DNA from: an uncultured Rhodospirillales bacterium
GTDB taxonomy: Bacteria > Pseudomonadota > Alphaproteobacteria > ATCC43930 > CGMCC-115725
DNA: 64,000 bases
Direction of reading: 5' to 3'
Assembly (NCBI GenBank): GCA_903828515.1
Contig: CAIKMD010000006.1
Coordinates: 62,001-126,000 of the forward strand
Each line of letters starts with the position of its first letter. Positions within the stretch are counted from its first letter, which is position 1. The notes beneath the pieces were generated by a model that worked only from the letters and a program-made list of their open reading frames with translations, was not told the origin of the DNA and did not search any database. The position numbers and the translations under genes were made by a program. This document shows positions 1 through 8,906 of this stretch, piece by piece.

Positions 1-2
1 AG

Positions 3-869
3 ACGGTCGACGGTTACGCGTGGTTCGCCGGGCGCGGGGAGACGGTGGTGCGCGCCGGGCGCGACATGCCGGGCTCGAACTGGCACGCCTATCTGATGGA
101 TCCCGACCAGCATAAGAACGAAATCTGCTACGGCATGGAGCAGATCGGCTGGGACGGGCATTCGAAGCCGCGAATCATGGGCGAGCGCGCCTTTCACCAA
201 TCGCCTTCATTGCCGCAGATCGCCGAATACACCGAGGTCAACGAGGCGGTCGCCAAGGGCACCGATCTCCTGTCGGGCTTCCGCGACGTCGAGGATTTCC
301 CGCTGACCCACGATGTCGGCGGCGTGTTGCTGGCAAGGCCGTTCCGCATCGTGAAGCATGGGCCGGTCGGGCTCTTCGTTGAGGACATCGACGCCTCGCT
401 CGCGTGGTATCGCGACGTGATGGGCTTCACGCTGACTGAAGAGACGATCTATCAGGGCCATCGCTGCCTCTTCCTGCGCAACGGCACCGAACATCATTCG
501 CTCTCGCTGCTGCCGATCGCATTGCGGTCGGTGCTGGGCTTCCGGCCCGATTCGACCATCGCCAGCTTCGGCGTGCAGTTTGGCACGTATCAGCAATTGC
601 TCGACGCGGCCGCGTTCCTCAAAAGCCACGGCGTCACGTTGCGCGAATTGCCGCCGGAACTGACGCCCGGCATGGATCACACCATCCTCGCGCACGATCC
701 CGACGGCCATGCGGTGCAGCTTTACTGGAGCATGGAGCAGGTCGGCTGGGACGGAAAGCCACGCCCGGCTGCGTCGCGCCGCAAGATCGTGCAAGGCGCC
801 TGGCCGAAAGCGCTGGAGGCGAATGCGGACTCTTACACGGGCGAACCGCTGCTGGGGCCGTGGGGCTGA
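3..869 (+). CDS. VOC-family protein with two glyoxalase/extradiol-dioxygenase-type modules, 5' end outside the window
   Basis: The reading frame is open to the left edge, so the start codon is missing; 288 residues are visible. The first module survives only as its last strand (DPDQHKNEICYG), followed by a linker and a complete second vicinal-oxygen-chelate module beginning near KHGPVGLFVEDID and ending in DPDGHAVQLYW. The two-module layout is that of extradiol ring-cleavage dioxygenases and related enzymes, which use a His-His-Glu metal site. In the second module the position that is usually Glu (as in DPDGHxxEL) is Gln, so a catalytic metal site there is uncertain. Substrate is unknown. A ferritin-like gene follows 39 bp downstream on the same strand. 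Confidence 0.75.
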   Translation, partial: TVDGYAWFAGRGETVVRAGRDMPGSNWHAYLMDPDQHKNEICYGMEQIGWDGHSKPRIMGERAFHQSPSLPQIAEYTEVNEAVAKGTDLLSGFRDVEDFPLTHDVGGVLLARPFRIVKHGPVGLFVEDIDASLAWYRDVMGFTLTEETIYQGHRCLFLRNGTEHHSLSLLPIALRSVLGFRPDSTIASFGVQFGTYQQLLDAAAFLKSHGVTLRELPPELTPGMDHTILAHDPDGHAVQLYWSMEQVGWDGKPRPAASRRKIVQGAWPKALEANADSYTGEPLLGPWG

Positions 870-908
870 CCGTCACGAAAGCGCAACCGGGCGCTCTATA
901 ATTCGCCG

Positions 909-1724
909 ATGGCGCACTGGACCCTCGACGACATTCCGTGGACGACATTCGATCGCGCGAAACTCGATCCCGACATCGTGCGCCTGGTCAAAGCGGCGAG
1001 CCTCGTCGAACAGAACGGCGCGGATTACGCGCGCTATCTCCACGGCGTCTTTGCCGGCGATCCGGCCTTTCAGGCCGATGCCGCGCGTTGGGGCGAGGAA
1101 GAGATTCAGCACGGGCAGGCGCTCGGGCGCTGGGCGGAATTGGCCGATCGGGGCTTCGATCACGCGACGGCCTGCGCGCGTTTCACCGCCGGGTTCCGCG
1201 TCGATCTCGACGCGCAAACCTCCTTGCGCGGCTCGCGTTCGGGCGAACTGGTTGCGCGTTGCATCGTCGAGACCGGCACGAGTTCCTATTACACCGCGCT
1301 CGCCGAAGCATCCGCCGAGCCGGTGCTGAAAGCGATCTGCCGCAAGATCGCGGCTGACGAATTGCGCCACTACAAACTGTTCCTCACCCACCTCGAACGC
1401 TATCTCGCGTCGGAAGGATTGGGCTTCTGGGGCAGGCTCGGCGTGGCGCTCGGGCGGATTCGGGAATCAGAGGATGACGAACTCGCTTTCGCCTATCACG
1501 CCGCCAACGATGCGGATGCGATCTATGATCGTCGCCGCGCCAATCGTGCCTATGCGCGTCGTGCTTACGCGGTCTATCGCCGCCATCACGTCGAACGCGG
1601 GATGGCGATGATATTGAAAGCGGTTGGGCTGACGCCGAACGGCCGGCTCAATCGCGTGGCCACCGGTATCGCCTGGTGGGGCCTGCAACGCCGCGCCGCC
1701 AGCCTCGCGCGCGCGGCGGCTTAA
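909..1724 (+). CDS. Ferritin-like domain protein
   Basis: This 271-residue protein has the helix-borne carboxylate/His pattern of ferritin-like di-iron proteins: EEEIQHGQ in the first helix pair, ETGTSSYYTAL in a middle helix and ADELRHYKLF in the last. Such proteins bind a di-iron centre and act in oxidation or iron handling; nothing here fixes the reaction. There is no signal peptide, so it is likely cytosolic. A C-terminal extension of about 90 residues after the last ligand helix is basic and Ala/Arg-rich. Its stop overlaps the convergent rppH stop by 4 bp. Confidence 0.7.
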   Translation: MAHWTLDDIPWTTFDRAKLDPDIVRLVKAASLVEQNGADYARYLHGVFAGDPAFQADAARWGEEEIQHGQALGRWAELADRGFDHATACARFTAGFRVDLDAQTSLRGSRSGELVARCIVETGTSSYYTALAEASAEPVLKAICRKIAADELRHYKLFLTHLERYLASEGLGFWGRLGVALGRIRESEDDELAFAYHAANDADAIYDRRRANRAYARRAYAVYRRHHVERGMAMILKAVGLTPNGRLNRVATGIAWWGLQRRAASLARAAA

Positions 1725-2194
1725 GGCCGCAACAACGCGGCAAACTCCGCGAACACGTCCACATAAAGCGGCCGCTTGAACTCGACGATGCTGGCGAGCA
1801 AATCGTCGCGACCGATCCAGCGCCAGGCGTCGAATTCGGGTTCGTGCAGGTCGAGCCTGATGTCGCTGTCCTGGCCCAGAAACCGCATCGCGAACCATTT
1901 CTGGATCTGGCCGCGATAGCGTCCGCCCCACGCCTGGAGGTGCATGTCGCCGGGCAGTTCATAGGTCAGCCAGCGCGATGTCTCGGCGATGATTTCGGCG
2001 CGGTCGGTGCCGATTTCCTCTTTCAGTTCGCGCAAGGCCGCGTCGCGCGGTTCTTCTTTCTTGTCGATGCCGCCCTGCGGCATCTGCCAGGCGCCGGGCG
2101 TGTCGATGCGGCGGCCGGCGAAAATCTCGCCCTTGGCGTTGAGCAGAACAATACCGACGCCGCGGCGATATTCCTTGGTGCTGGCGTCGCTCAT
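1721..2194 (-). CDS. rppH: RNA pyrophosphohydrolase (Nudix)
   Basis: RppH removes pyrophosphate from the 5' end of transcripts to start mRNA decay in the cytosol. The 157-residue length is normal for the family. The Nudix box is complete, running from GGIDKKEEP into RELKEEIG, and the family-typical GAWQMPQGG precedes it. It is the last gene of the minus-strand housekeeping run; its ATG overlaps the upstream gene's stop by 4 bp (ATGA), implying translational coupling. Confidence 0.95.
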   Translation of the reverse strand: MSDASTKEYRRGVGIVLLNAKGEIFAGRRIDTPGAWQMPQGGIDKKEEPRDAALRELKEEIGTDRAEIIAETSRWLTYELPGDMHLQAWGGRYRGQIQKWFAMRFLGQDSDIRLDLHEPEFDAWRWIGRDDLLASIVEFKRPLYVDVFAEFAALLRP

Positions 2195-3270
2195 GGCGGG
2201 CCGAGCAGCACGGTCTGGCGGTTGGCGATTGCGCTCGCCGGTGCCAGAGCAAAGCCCTTGGCTTCGAGTCCGGCGACCCAGGACGAGGCGCGGTCGATCA
2301 AGGCGGGCGACAGGGCGGCGAGGCCGAGCGCGGTGCCGTTGCGGCGTGCCTGGTTTTCGAGGTCGGCGAAAGCCTGGTCGATCGCGGCCGGGTCGGCTTC
2401 GGCGTCGATCGCGCGATTGGCGCCCGCCCAGGGCAGTTTCAGTTGCTGCGACATCTGGATGGTCGCGCTCTCCTGAATCGTCTTGTTGTCGACGAACATC
2501 AGGCCGCGCTTCTTGATCGTCTCGATGATCGGCAGGAGGCTCGCCTTGGCTTGGGTGAAGCGCTCGCCGAGAATCGCGACGACCCCGACATAGCCGGTGC
2601 TCTCGCCCAGGAGATGATTGAGCCGCGCGATATTGTCGCCGGGCTCGAGCGAGGCGAGCAGGGTCAGCGGCCCGGGGTCCTGGCGCGGATAGTCGATGGG
2701 CTCCATCGGCATGCCGATCAGCGTCTCATGGCCCAGGCTGCGCGCGGTGGCGACCATCTCCTTGATCGTCGCGGCGTAAGCGTCGAAGGCGAGGGTCACC
2801 GGGCCGGGCAACCGGTCGAGCGCGGCCTGGCTGACATCGCGGTTGAGGCCGATGCCGGTCACGACCAGGGCGATGCGCGGACGTTTGTCGGTGATATCGA
2901 ACGGCCGGGCGTAGACCTGCCAGGGCTGGCGTCCATCCGGGCCGACGATCGGCAAGGGACCGATCGGGCTGGTCTCGACCAAGGCCGGATCCGGTGCTGG
3001 CGCGAGAAGCGCCGGTTTCCCGCCGATCGGCGGCAGCTTCACCTCGATACCCGCATTGGTGTCCGAGGGGGAACCCGAAACCAGCGCGAGGCCGAGCCCC
3101 GCAACGACCAGAAGTATGGCACCGGCCAGCCACAGAAGCCGCGTCCGCCCCATGCCTTGCAAGGCGGCAAGCGCTTGCTGGGGCGCCGCCTTTGCCGTGG
3201 GGACGAGGTTGCGCAGCGCGGCGAGCGCGGCGGCGATATAGCGTTTCAGCATCGCCGCCGCGTTGCTCAC
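2191..3270 (-). CDS. Divergent polysaccharide deacetylase family protein (YibQ-like)
   Basis: A 359-residue protein with one N-terminal membrane anchor (about residues 42-65, TRLLWLAGAILLVVAGLGLAL) and an extracytoplasmic domain beginning near RPRIALVVTGIGLN. This is the pattern of the 'divergent polysaccharide deacetylase' (DUF610/YibQ) family commonly found after envC and ctpA. Known members sit in the cell envelope; catalysis is not firmly established. Start and stop overlap the neighbouring genes by 4 bp on each side, so the protein is probably made together with EnvC and CtpA for envelope remodelling. Confidence 0.85.
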   Translation of the reverse strand: MSNAAAMLKRYIAAALAALRNLVPTAKAAPQQALAALQGMGRTRLLWLAGAILLVVAGLGLALVSGSPSDTNAGIEVKLPPIGGKPALLAPAPDPALVETSPIGPLPIVGPDGRQPWQVYARPFDITDKRPRIALVVTGIGLNRDVSQAALDRLPGPVTLAFDAYAATIKEMVATARSLGHETLIGMPMEPIDYPRQDPGPLTLLASLEPGDNIARLNHLLGESTGYVGVVAILGERFTQAKASLLPIIETIKKRGLMFVDNKTIQESATIQMSQQLKLPWAGANRAIDAEADPAAIDQAFADLENQARRNGTALGLAALSPALIDRASSWVAGLEAKGFALAPASAIANRQTVLLGPP

Positions 3271-4646
3271 TCGGGCTTGCGCTGACCGAAGAGCGCGATG
3301 CCCCGCAACATGTCGACCGCGCGCGCGAGCTGATAGTCCTCGCTCGTGCCGATCACCGTGGGATCGACCGTGGCGGCGGAATCGCCGCTATCCGCGGGGG
3401 TCGCGTTTTTATCTGGCTGGGCGCCGGCGGGCGTGGCCGCCGGTTTCGCGGCGCCTTTCTGGGCCGCATCGGTGTTCTTGAGCGCGCCGCGCAGATCGGC
3501 CTCGTGCTGGGTCGGGCCTTGCGCGATCTTCTCGATCTTGGCGGGCTCGACCGTGATGTCGGGATCGATGCCCTGGGCCTGGATCGAACGGCCCGACGGC
3601 GTGTAGTAGCGCGCCGTGGTCAACCGCATCGCGCCCTGGCCGGGCAGGGTGATGATGGTCTGCACCGATCCCTTGCCGAAGGATTTGGTGCCGAGCAGGA
3701 TCGCGCGGTGATGGTCCTGCAACGCGCCGGCGACGATTTCCGACGCCGAGGCCGAGCCGCCATTGATGAGGACGACCATGGCCAGGCCGTTGGTGATGTC
3801 GCCGGGCTTGGCGTCGTAACGCTGCGCGTCGTCGGCGCGCCGACCGCGAGTCGAGACGATCTCGCCCTTGTCGAGGAAGTCGTCGCTCACCGAAATCGCC
3901 TGATCGAGCAAGCCACCCGGGTTGTTGCGCAGATCGAGGATGAGGCCGGTGAGCTTGTTGCTGCCGGCCTTGTCCCGGAGGCTCTTCATCGCCGCCTGCA
4001 GCCCGCTGTCGGTCTGTTCGTTGAAGCTGCTGATGCGGACATAACCGACATCGGTGCCGATGAGCTGCGACTTGACCGATTGGATCTTCACCACCGCGCG
4101 TTTCAGGGTCACGTCGAAGAGCGGCTTGTCGGCGCGCTTGATGGTCAGCTTGATCGGGCTGTTGATCGGCCCGCGCATGCGTTCGACCGCGTCGTTGAGC
4201 GCGAGGCCTTGCACCGTCTCGCCGTCGAGGGCGACGATCAGGTCGCCCGGCCTGATGTCGGCCAGCGCGGCGGGCGTGTCGTCGATCGGCGACACCACTT
4301 TGATGAAGCCGTTTTCCTGCGTCACCTCGATGCCGAGCCCGCCGAACTGGCCTTGCACCTGGACCTGCATGTCCTGGAAATTTTTGGTGTTCATGTAGCT
4401 CGAATGCGGATCGAGCGCGGTGAGCATGCCGTTGATCGCGGCCTCGATCAGTTGCTGGTCGGTGACTTCCTCGACGTAGTCGGACCGCACTCGCTCGAAC
4501 ACCTCGCCGAACAGATCGAGCTGGCGATAGGTCTCCGAACTCGATTGCGGCTGTTTCGCCGCCGGCGCATCAGCGGCGAAGCCGAGCGGTGCCGACAGGA
4601 AAACCAACGTCGCGGCCGTGGCCGCCGCCCTTGCTACACGAATCAT
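3267..4646 (-). CDS. ctpA: Carboxy-terminal processing protease, S41 family
   Basis: A 459-residue periplasmic serine protease. Signal peptide at residues 1-24 (MIRVARAAATAATLVFLSAP then LGFAADA), then the S41 N-terminal region, a PDZ domain with the GLGIEVTQENG strand, and the protease core. The Ser-Lys dyad is visible as the Ser in GSASASEIV and the Lys in SFGKGSVQ. Family members trim the C termini of envelope proteins. The ATG chosen overlaps the envC stop as ATGA; reading further upstream in the same frame gives only low-complexity sequence antisense-like to envC. The C-terminal tail is Ala/Pro/Lys-rich and probably disordered. Confidence 0.95.
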   Translation of the reverse strand: MIRVARAAATAATLVFLSAPLGFAADAPAAKQPQSSSETYRQLDLFGEVFERVRSDYVEEVTDQQLIEAAINGMLTALDPHSSYMNTKNFQDMQVQVQGQFGGLGIEVTQENGFIKVVSPIDDTPAALADIRPGDLIVALDGETVQGLALNDAVERMRGPINSPIKLTIKRADKPLFDVTLKRAVVKIQSVKSQLIGTDVGYVRISSFNEQTDSGLQAAMKSLRDKAGSNKLTGLILDLRNNPGGLLDQAISVSDDFLDKGEIVSTRGRRADDAQRYDAKPGDITNGLAMVVLINGGSASASEIVAGALQDHHRAILLGTKSFGKGSVQTIITLPGQGAMRLTTARYYTPSGRSIQAQGIDPDITVEPAKIEKIAQGPTQHEADLRGALKNTDAAQKGAAKPAATPAGAQPDKNATPADSGDSAATVDPTVIGTSEDYQLARAVDMLRGIALFGQRKPE

Positions 4647-5956
4647 CCTTTGACCTTTGCATCGCTGGTCGCCAGCCATGGCAACGGATTGATCGGCTGG
4701 CCATCGTGGCGCAGCTCGAGATAGAGGCGCGGCTTCGCCCCTCCGGCAGGCATGATCCCGATCGGCTCGCCGGCGACCAGATTTTGGCCGACGCTGCTGT
4801 CGATACGGTCGAGTCCCGCCACCAGCGAATGATAGCCATCGCCGTGTCCTATGATCAAGATTCGCCCGTAACCCTTGAAGGGACCGGCGAAAACGACGCG
4901 GCCGTCGAACGGCGCCACGACCTGGGCGCCGGGCCGGGTCTCGAACGTCATGCCCTTGCTGGTGCCGCCGGCGGGATCGGGCCCGCCGAAACTGGCGATC
5001 ACGGCCCCGGAGGCAGGAATGAGCATCTGGCCACGCGCCGAACCGAGCGGCCGGGTCGGTGTCGAACGGTTGGGGTCGACCAACGGTGGTCGCGGCGGGG
5101 GCGGCGCCAACGCGGCGAGTCGGGTCTTTTCGGCTTGGGCGGCCGCCGCGGCGGCCGCGGCGGCTTCGCGCCGGCGTTCCTCCGCTTCGCGCTGGCGGGC
5201 TTCGGCCTCGGCGCGGGCAATCAAATCTTTGAGATCGCTGGCCTGGGAGGCGAGTTTCGCCGCCTGTTGCGCCTGATCGGCGGCGCGTTTTTGCGCGTCG
5301 GTTTGCAGCGCCGCCTTGTCGCGCGTGAGGGCGTCGAGCCGATCGCGTTCGCGTTTCAGGGCGTCGCCTTCGATACGATGGCTCGCCTGGGCCCCCTGAA
5401 TCTGATCGCGCAGGTCGGCGAGAGTCTTGATCTCGATGCGGAGAAGATTGGCCCGCTCGACGATCGGCGGCACCGCTGCGCCGAGCAGGATGCCGCCGCG
5501 CAGAAGATCGACCGGTGCGCCATCGGCGAGCGCCAGCCCCGAAGGCGGATTGCGCGCCAGATGCAGCAACGCGGTGAGAACGCGGGTCTGCTGCGTGCGC
5601 CGTCGGGCCAGTTCGGCGGTCTTCGCCTGTTGTTCGAGCGACAGGGTCGCGAGCTGGGTCTCGAGCCGGGTCAGGGCGGCTTCGTGCGCCTGCGCGGATT
5701 GCGCCGCCGCGACCTGTTGCTGGCGCAATTTTCCCAATTCGTCGGCCAGCGTGGCGGCCTGGCGTTCGAGCGCCTGTTTTTGCTGGAGCGTGTCGCCGAG
5801 CTGTTTTTGGATCGTATCGAGTTGCGCTTTCGGGGCGTCGTCGGCGCGGGCGAAACCGCTGCTCAAACAACCAACCACCGCCGCGGCAACGAGCGGCAGA
5901 CTCCGGCGCGGCGCGGCCTCAGCTCGGAACACGCGCCCGCATCGACAGGAGCGCAT
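4643..5956 (-). CDS. envC: Murein hydrolase activator EnvC (coiled coil plus degenerate LytM/M23 domain)
   Basis: 437 residues: a signal peptide ending near GFARA, a long coiled coil (about residues 40-270, rich in Gln/Ala/Glu/Arg) and a C-terminal LytM domain. The zinc ligands of active M23 peptidases are absent: the usual HxGxD segment is SKGMTFE and the HLHFE motif is LYLELR. EnvC proteins have exactly this degenerate form and activate septal amidases rather than cut peptidoglycan themselves. The start overlaps the end of gpmI by 38 bp, so a later start is possible, but it would remove the signal peptide. Confidence 0.9.
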   Translation of the reverse strand: MRSCRCGRVFRAEAAPRRSLPLVAAAVVGCLSSGFARADDAPKAQLDTIQKQLGDTLQQKQALERQAATLADELGKLRQQQVAAAQSAQAHEAALTRLETQLATLSLEQQAKTAELARRRTQQTRVLTALLHLARNPPSGLALADGAPVDLLRGGILLGAAVPPIVERANLLRIEIKTLADLRDQIQGAQASHRIEGDALKRERDRLDALTRDKAALQTDAQKRAADQAQQAAKLASQASDLKDLIARAEAEARQREAEERRREAAAAAAAAAQAEKTRLAALAPPPPRPPLVDPNRSTPTRPLGSARGQMLIPASGAVIASFGGPDPAGGTSKGMTFETRPGAQVVAPFDGRVVFAGPFKGYGRILIIGHGDGYHSLVAGLDRIDSSVGQNLVAGEPIGIMPAGGAKPRLYLELRHDGQPINPLPWLATSDAKVKG

Positions 5957-7478
5957 GGCCGGTCATCGCCTTGGGCTGCTTGAGACCCAAAAGCTGCAGC
6001 AGCGTCGGCGCGATGTCGCACAACCGACCGTCGGATAATTTTTTCACGCCCGGCGGCGGATTGACCAGCAGGAGCGGCACCGGGTTGGTGGTGTGTGCGG
6101 TGTGCGGCTGATGGGTCTTCGGGTCGCGCATCATCTCGACATTGCCGTGATCGGCGGTGATCAGCAGCGTGCCGCCGGCCTTCTCGACGGCCTTGCTCAA
6201 CCGCCCCAGACATTGATCGACCGCTTCGACCGCCTTGATCGCGGCCTGGAGATCGCCGGTGTGTCCGACCATGTCGGTATTGGCGTAGTTGACCACGACC
6301 ACGTCGAACTTTTTCTTCTCGATCGCGGCGACGAGTTTGTCGGTCACCTCGGGCGCCGACATTTCGGGCTGCATGTCGTAGGTCGCGACCTTGGGCGAGG
6401 GGACGAGGATGCGGCTCTCGCCGGGAAATTTCTCCTCGCGACCGCCATTGAAGAAGAACGTGACATGCGCGTATTTCTCGGTCTCGGCGATGCGCAGTTG
6501 CGTGAGGCCCGCGCGCGACACGACCTCGCCGAACGTCTCTTTCAGATCGTCGGGTGGGAAGAGGGTCTTCAAGACGCGATTGAGGTCGGTCGAATATTCG
6601 GTCAGGCCCGCGGCCGCGGCGAAGCGAATCTTGCGCGCGCGCTTGAAACCCTTGAAACCCGGCACCAATAGCGTGCTCATGATCTCGCGCACGCGGTCGG
6701 AGCGGAAATTCGCGCACAGCACGCCGTCGCCGTTCTGCATGCCGGCGTAATCGCCGATCACCGTCGGCAGGACGAATTCGTCGTTCTTGCCGGCTTTATA
6801 GGATTGCGCGATCGCGGTCTTGGCGTCCTTGGCGTGTTCGCCCTTGGCATCGACCAGCGTGGCATAGGCCTTTTCGACCCGGTCCCATCGTTTGTCGCGG
6901 TCCATCGCGTAATAGCGGCCGCTCACTGTCGCGATGCGGATGCGTTTGGCCTTGGCGATGTCCTTGGCGAATTTGGCGACATAGGCTTGCGCGCTTTGCG
7001 GCGGCGTGTCGCGTCCGTCGAGAAAGGCGTGGATCGCGACGTCGACGCCGGCCTTGGCGATCAAATTGGCGAGCGCCGCGACATGGCGTTGATGCGAATG
7101 GACGCCGCCCGGCGAAATCAGGCCCAGGACATGCGCGGTGCCGCCGCTCTTTTTCATGGTCGCGATGAACTGGCGCAGCACCTTGTTCTTGGCGAGTTCG
7201 CCGTCGTCGATCGCCTTGTCGATGCGCGGGAAATCCTGCATCACGATGCGTCCGGCGCCGAGATTGGTATGACCGACCTCGGAATTGCCCATCTGGCCTT
7301 TGGGGAGACCGACGAAACTCTCGCTCGCCTGAAGCTGTGCGTGGAGCGCGGTCTTCATGAAATGGTGCCAGGTCGGCGTCTTGGCGTCGCGCACGGCATT
7401 GTCGGCTTTGGATTTGCGCTCGCCCCAGCCATCGAGAATGCACAGGACGACGGGGCGCGGATGAGCGGGTTTCTTCAT
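5919..7478 (-). CDS. gpmI: 2,3-bisphosphoglycerate-independent phosphoglycerate mutase
   Basis: 519 residues, normal for the family. It interconverts 3- and 2-phosphoglycerate in glycolysis using two manganese ions. The N-terminal metal motif CILDGWGE (Asp16) and the phosphoryl-carrying Ser66 in GQMGNSEVGHTNLGAG are present, as are the C-terminal metal motifs NYANTDMVGHTG and ITADHGN. It lies between rlmH and envC, an arrangement common in Alphaproteobacteria. Confidence 0.97.
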   Translation of the reverse strand: MKKPAHPRPVVLCILDGWGERKSKADNAVRDAKTPTWHHFMKTALHAQLQASESFVGLPKGQMGNSEVGHTNLGAGRIVMQDFPRIDKAIDDGELAKNKVLRQFIATMKKSGGTAHVLGLISPGGVHSHQRHVAALANLIAKAGVDVAIHAFLDGRDTPPQSAQAYVAKFAKDIAKAKRIRIATVSGRYYAMDRDKRWDRVEKAYATLVDAKGEHAKDAKTAIAQSYKAGKNDEFVLPTVIGDYAGMQNGDGVLCANFRSDRVREIMSTLLVPGFKGFKRARKIRFAAAAGLTEYSTDLNRVLKTLFPPDDLKETFGEVVSRAGLTQLRIAETEKYAHVTFFFNGGREEKFPGESRILVPSPKVATYDMQPEMSAPEVTDKLVAAIEKKKFDVVVVNYANTDMVGHTGDLQAAIKAVEAVDQCLGRLSKAVEKAGGTLLITADHGNVEMMRDPKTHQPHTAHTTNPVPLLLVNPPPGVKKLSDGRLCDIAPTLLQLLGLKQPKAMTGHALLSMRARVPS

Positions 7479-7510
7479 GCGAATCTTATAATCGAAGGCA
7501 GGAGTACAAG

Positions 7511-7966
7511 CTATTCCCGATGATACGGATGGCCGTCGAGAATCTGCTGAGCCCGATAAAGCTGTTCGAGCAGCATGCCGCGCGCGAGCAAATGTGGCCA
7601 GGTCATCGTGCCGAGCGAGAGCTTGAACTTTGCCGCTTTGAGGACGGCGTCGGCCAATCCCTCGGCGCCGCCGAGAACGAAAGCCGGATCGGCGCCGCTG
7701 TCGCGCCAGGCGCCGAGCTTCTCGGCAAGCCCGGTGCTGGAGAGCGCGGTACCACGTCCATCCAGCGCCACCAGCATCGCCCCCTTGGGCAAGGCCGCGA
7801 GCAGCAAATCGCCCTCGCGCTCTTTCATTTCAGCGGGCGAGAGCTTGCGGCGTTCCTCGACTTCGCGAATCGTCAGCGGAAACTTGATCCGCTTGGCATA
7901 AAGACTTTCGACGTCCTTGAGCGGTCCGGGCTTCTGGCGGCCGACCGCGATCACATGGAGGCGCAT
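7511..7966 (-). CDS. rlmH: 23S rRNA (pseudouridine1915-N3)-methyltransferase
   Basis: This 151-residue SPOUT-fold protein methylates pseudouridine 1915 of helix 69 in assembled 70S ribosomes. The SAM-binding knot is visible as FVLGGAEGL and the conserved C terminus as LLARGMLLEQLYRAQQILDGHPYHRE. It follows rsfS by 16 bp, the widespread rsfS-rlmH pairing. Confidence 0.97.
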   Translation of the reverse strand: MRLHVIAVGRQKPGPLKDVESLYAKRIKFPLTIREVEERRKLSPAEMKEREGDLLLAALPKGAMLVALDGRGTALSSTGLAEKLGAWRDSGADPAFVLGGAEGLADAVLKAAKFKLSLGTMTWPHLLARGMLLEQLYRAQQILDGHPYHRE

Positions 7967-7982
7967 GCGGCGCCCGGCTGGT

Positions 7983-8906
7983 TCACTCCTGGCCGACCAC
8001 GGCGGCCAGGCCCTCGCCCCACATTTTTTCGAGGTTGTAGTGAGTGCGGGTCTCGGGCCGGAACAGATGGACGATCACGTCGCCGGCATCGATCAGCACC
8101 CATTCGCCCTGGCGCACGCCCTCGGAGAGGATACGGCCGAACCCGGCCTGTTTCAGGCCGGTGATCAGGTGCTGCGACAAGGCGGCGATCTGGCGCTGCG
8201 AGTTGCCGGTCGCGATGAGCAGATAATCGGCGATGTCGGATTTGCCCTGAAGGTCGATGGTGATCAGGTCTTCGGCTTTGCCGTCCTCGAGAATGGTCAC
8301 GGCGGCGCTCAACAGGGCCTGAGCCGACGAGAGCTTCGGCTTGGCGGCTTTAACCCGTGGGGTGGTCCGGGGTTTGCCTTCAATGCGTGGCGGCATGTCG
8401 GTTTTCGGCTTCGGCTTGTTTTTGATCGCGGCGCGCGGCGCGGCCTTGGCCTTCGCGGTCGGTTTGATTTTGAACGCGGCGCGGGGATCGGCTTTGGCGT
8501 CGAAACGCGGCTTGGCTTTTGAGCGTGCGCCGGGTTTGACATCGAAGCGCGGTTTGGCTTTCGCGTCTGAACCGGCTTGCGCGCCGAAACGTGGTTTGGC
8601 CTTTGCGCCGAAGCCCGCTTTGGCATCGAAACGCGGTTTCGCCGTTGCGCGTGGCCCCGCCTTCGCATCGAACCGGGGCTTGGCTTTTGCGTTCGATCGC
8701 GAATCCGCGTCGAAGCGCGGCTTCGCCTTCGCGTCGGCGCCGACCTTTTCGTCGAACTGACGCTGGGTTCTCGCGCTCGACCGGGCTTCGGCGTTGAAAC
8801 GCGGCGGCCTCGCCTTCGATCCCGATTTTGGTTTGGCCTCGAAACGCGGCGCGGCTTTGGGGTTCGCGGGACGACGGGGCATGGGAGGACGGGGGATGGC
8901 GGTCAC
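7983..8906 (-). CDS. rsfS: Ribosomal silencing factor RsfS with a long repetitive basic N-terminal extension
   Basis: RsfS binds uL14 and blocks subunit joining when nutrients are short. The usual fold occupies only about residues 192-307 (KLSSAQALLSAAVTILEDGK through THYNLEKMW), a normal 116-residue RsfS. Before it lies a 190-residue Lys/Arg/Ala/Pro-rich region with nine copies of a 14-residue unit (see repeat entry), which is not part of the family. The start is GTG in a GTGA overlap with the nadD stop and follows an AAAGG-type ribosome site; a later ATG at residue 9 would keep all repeats. The extension may be an RNA- or ribosome-binding disordered tail; that is inference. Confidence 0.92.
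   Translation of the reverse strand: MTAIPRPPMPRRPANPKAAPRFEAKPKSGSKARPPRFNAEARSSARTQRQFDEKVGADAKAKPRFDADSRSNAKAKPRFDAKAGPRATAKPRFDAKAGFGAKAKPRFGAQAGSDAKAKPRFDVKPGARSKAKPRFDAKADPRAAFKIKPTAKAKAAPRAAIKNKPKPKTDMPPRIEGKPRTTPRVKAAKPKLSSAQALLSAAVTILEDGKAEDLITIDLQGKSDIADYLLIATGNSQRQIAALSQHLITGLKQAGFGRILSEGVRQGEWVLIDAGDVIVHLFRPETRTHYNLEKMWGEGLAAVVGQE
8472..8849 (-). repeat. Nine tandem 42-bp units coding a 14-residue repeat inside rsfS
   Basis: The protein unit is approximately KPRFDAKAGxxAKA. The aromatic residue of successive units falls at residues 22, 37, 51, 65, 79, 93, 107, 121 and 135, that is, exactly every 14 residues after the first. Units in the centre are the most alike; the outer ones are degenerate (for example PPRFNAEARSSART and KPRFDAKADPRAAF). 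Phase is kept, so the array is coding. Confidence 0.9.

Noticed and set aside
2994-5983. Long plus-strand open frames over ctpA and envC (576 and 464 codons)
   Set aside because: They are antisense to two clear genes, are rich in Arg/Gly/Ala as expected from GC-rich reverse frames, and show no motif.
8472-8849. 42-bp tandem units taken for a CRISPR array or minisatellite
   Set aside because: No constant repeat with unique spacers; the units are in phase and code a repeated peptide in rsfS.
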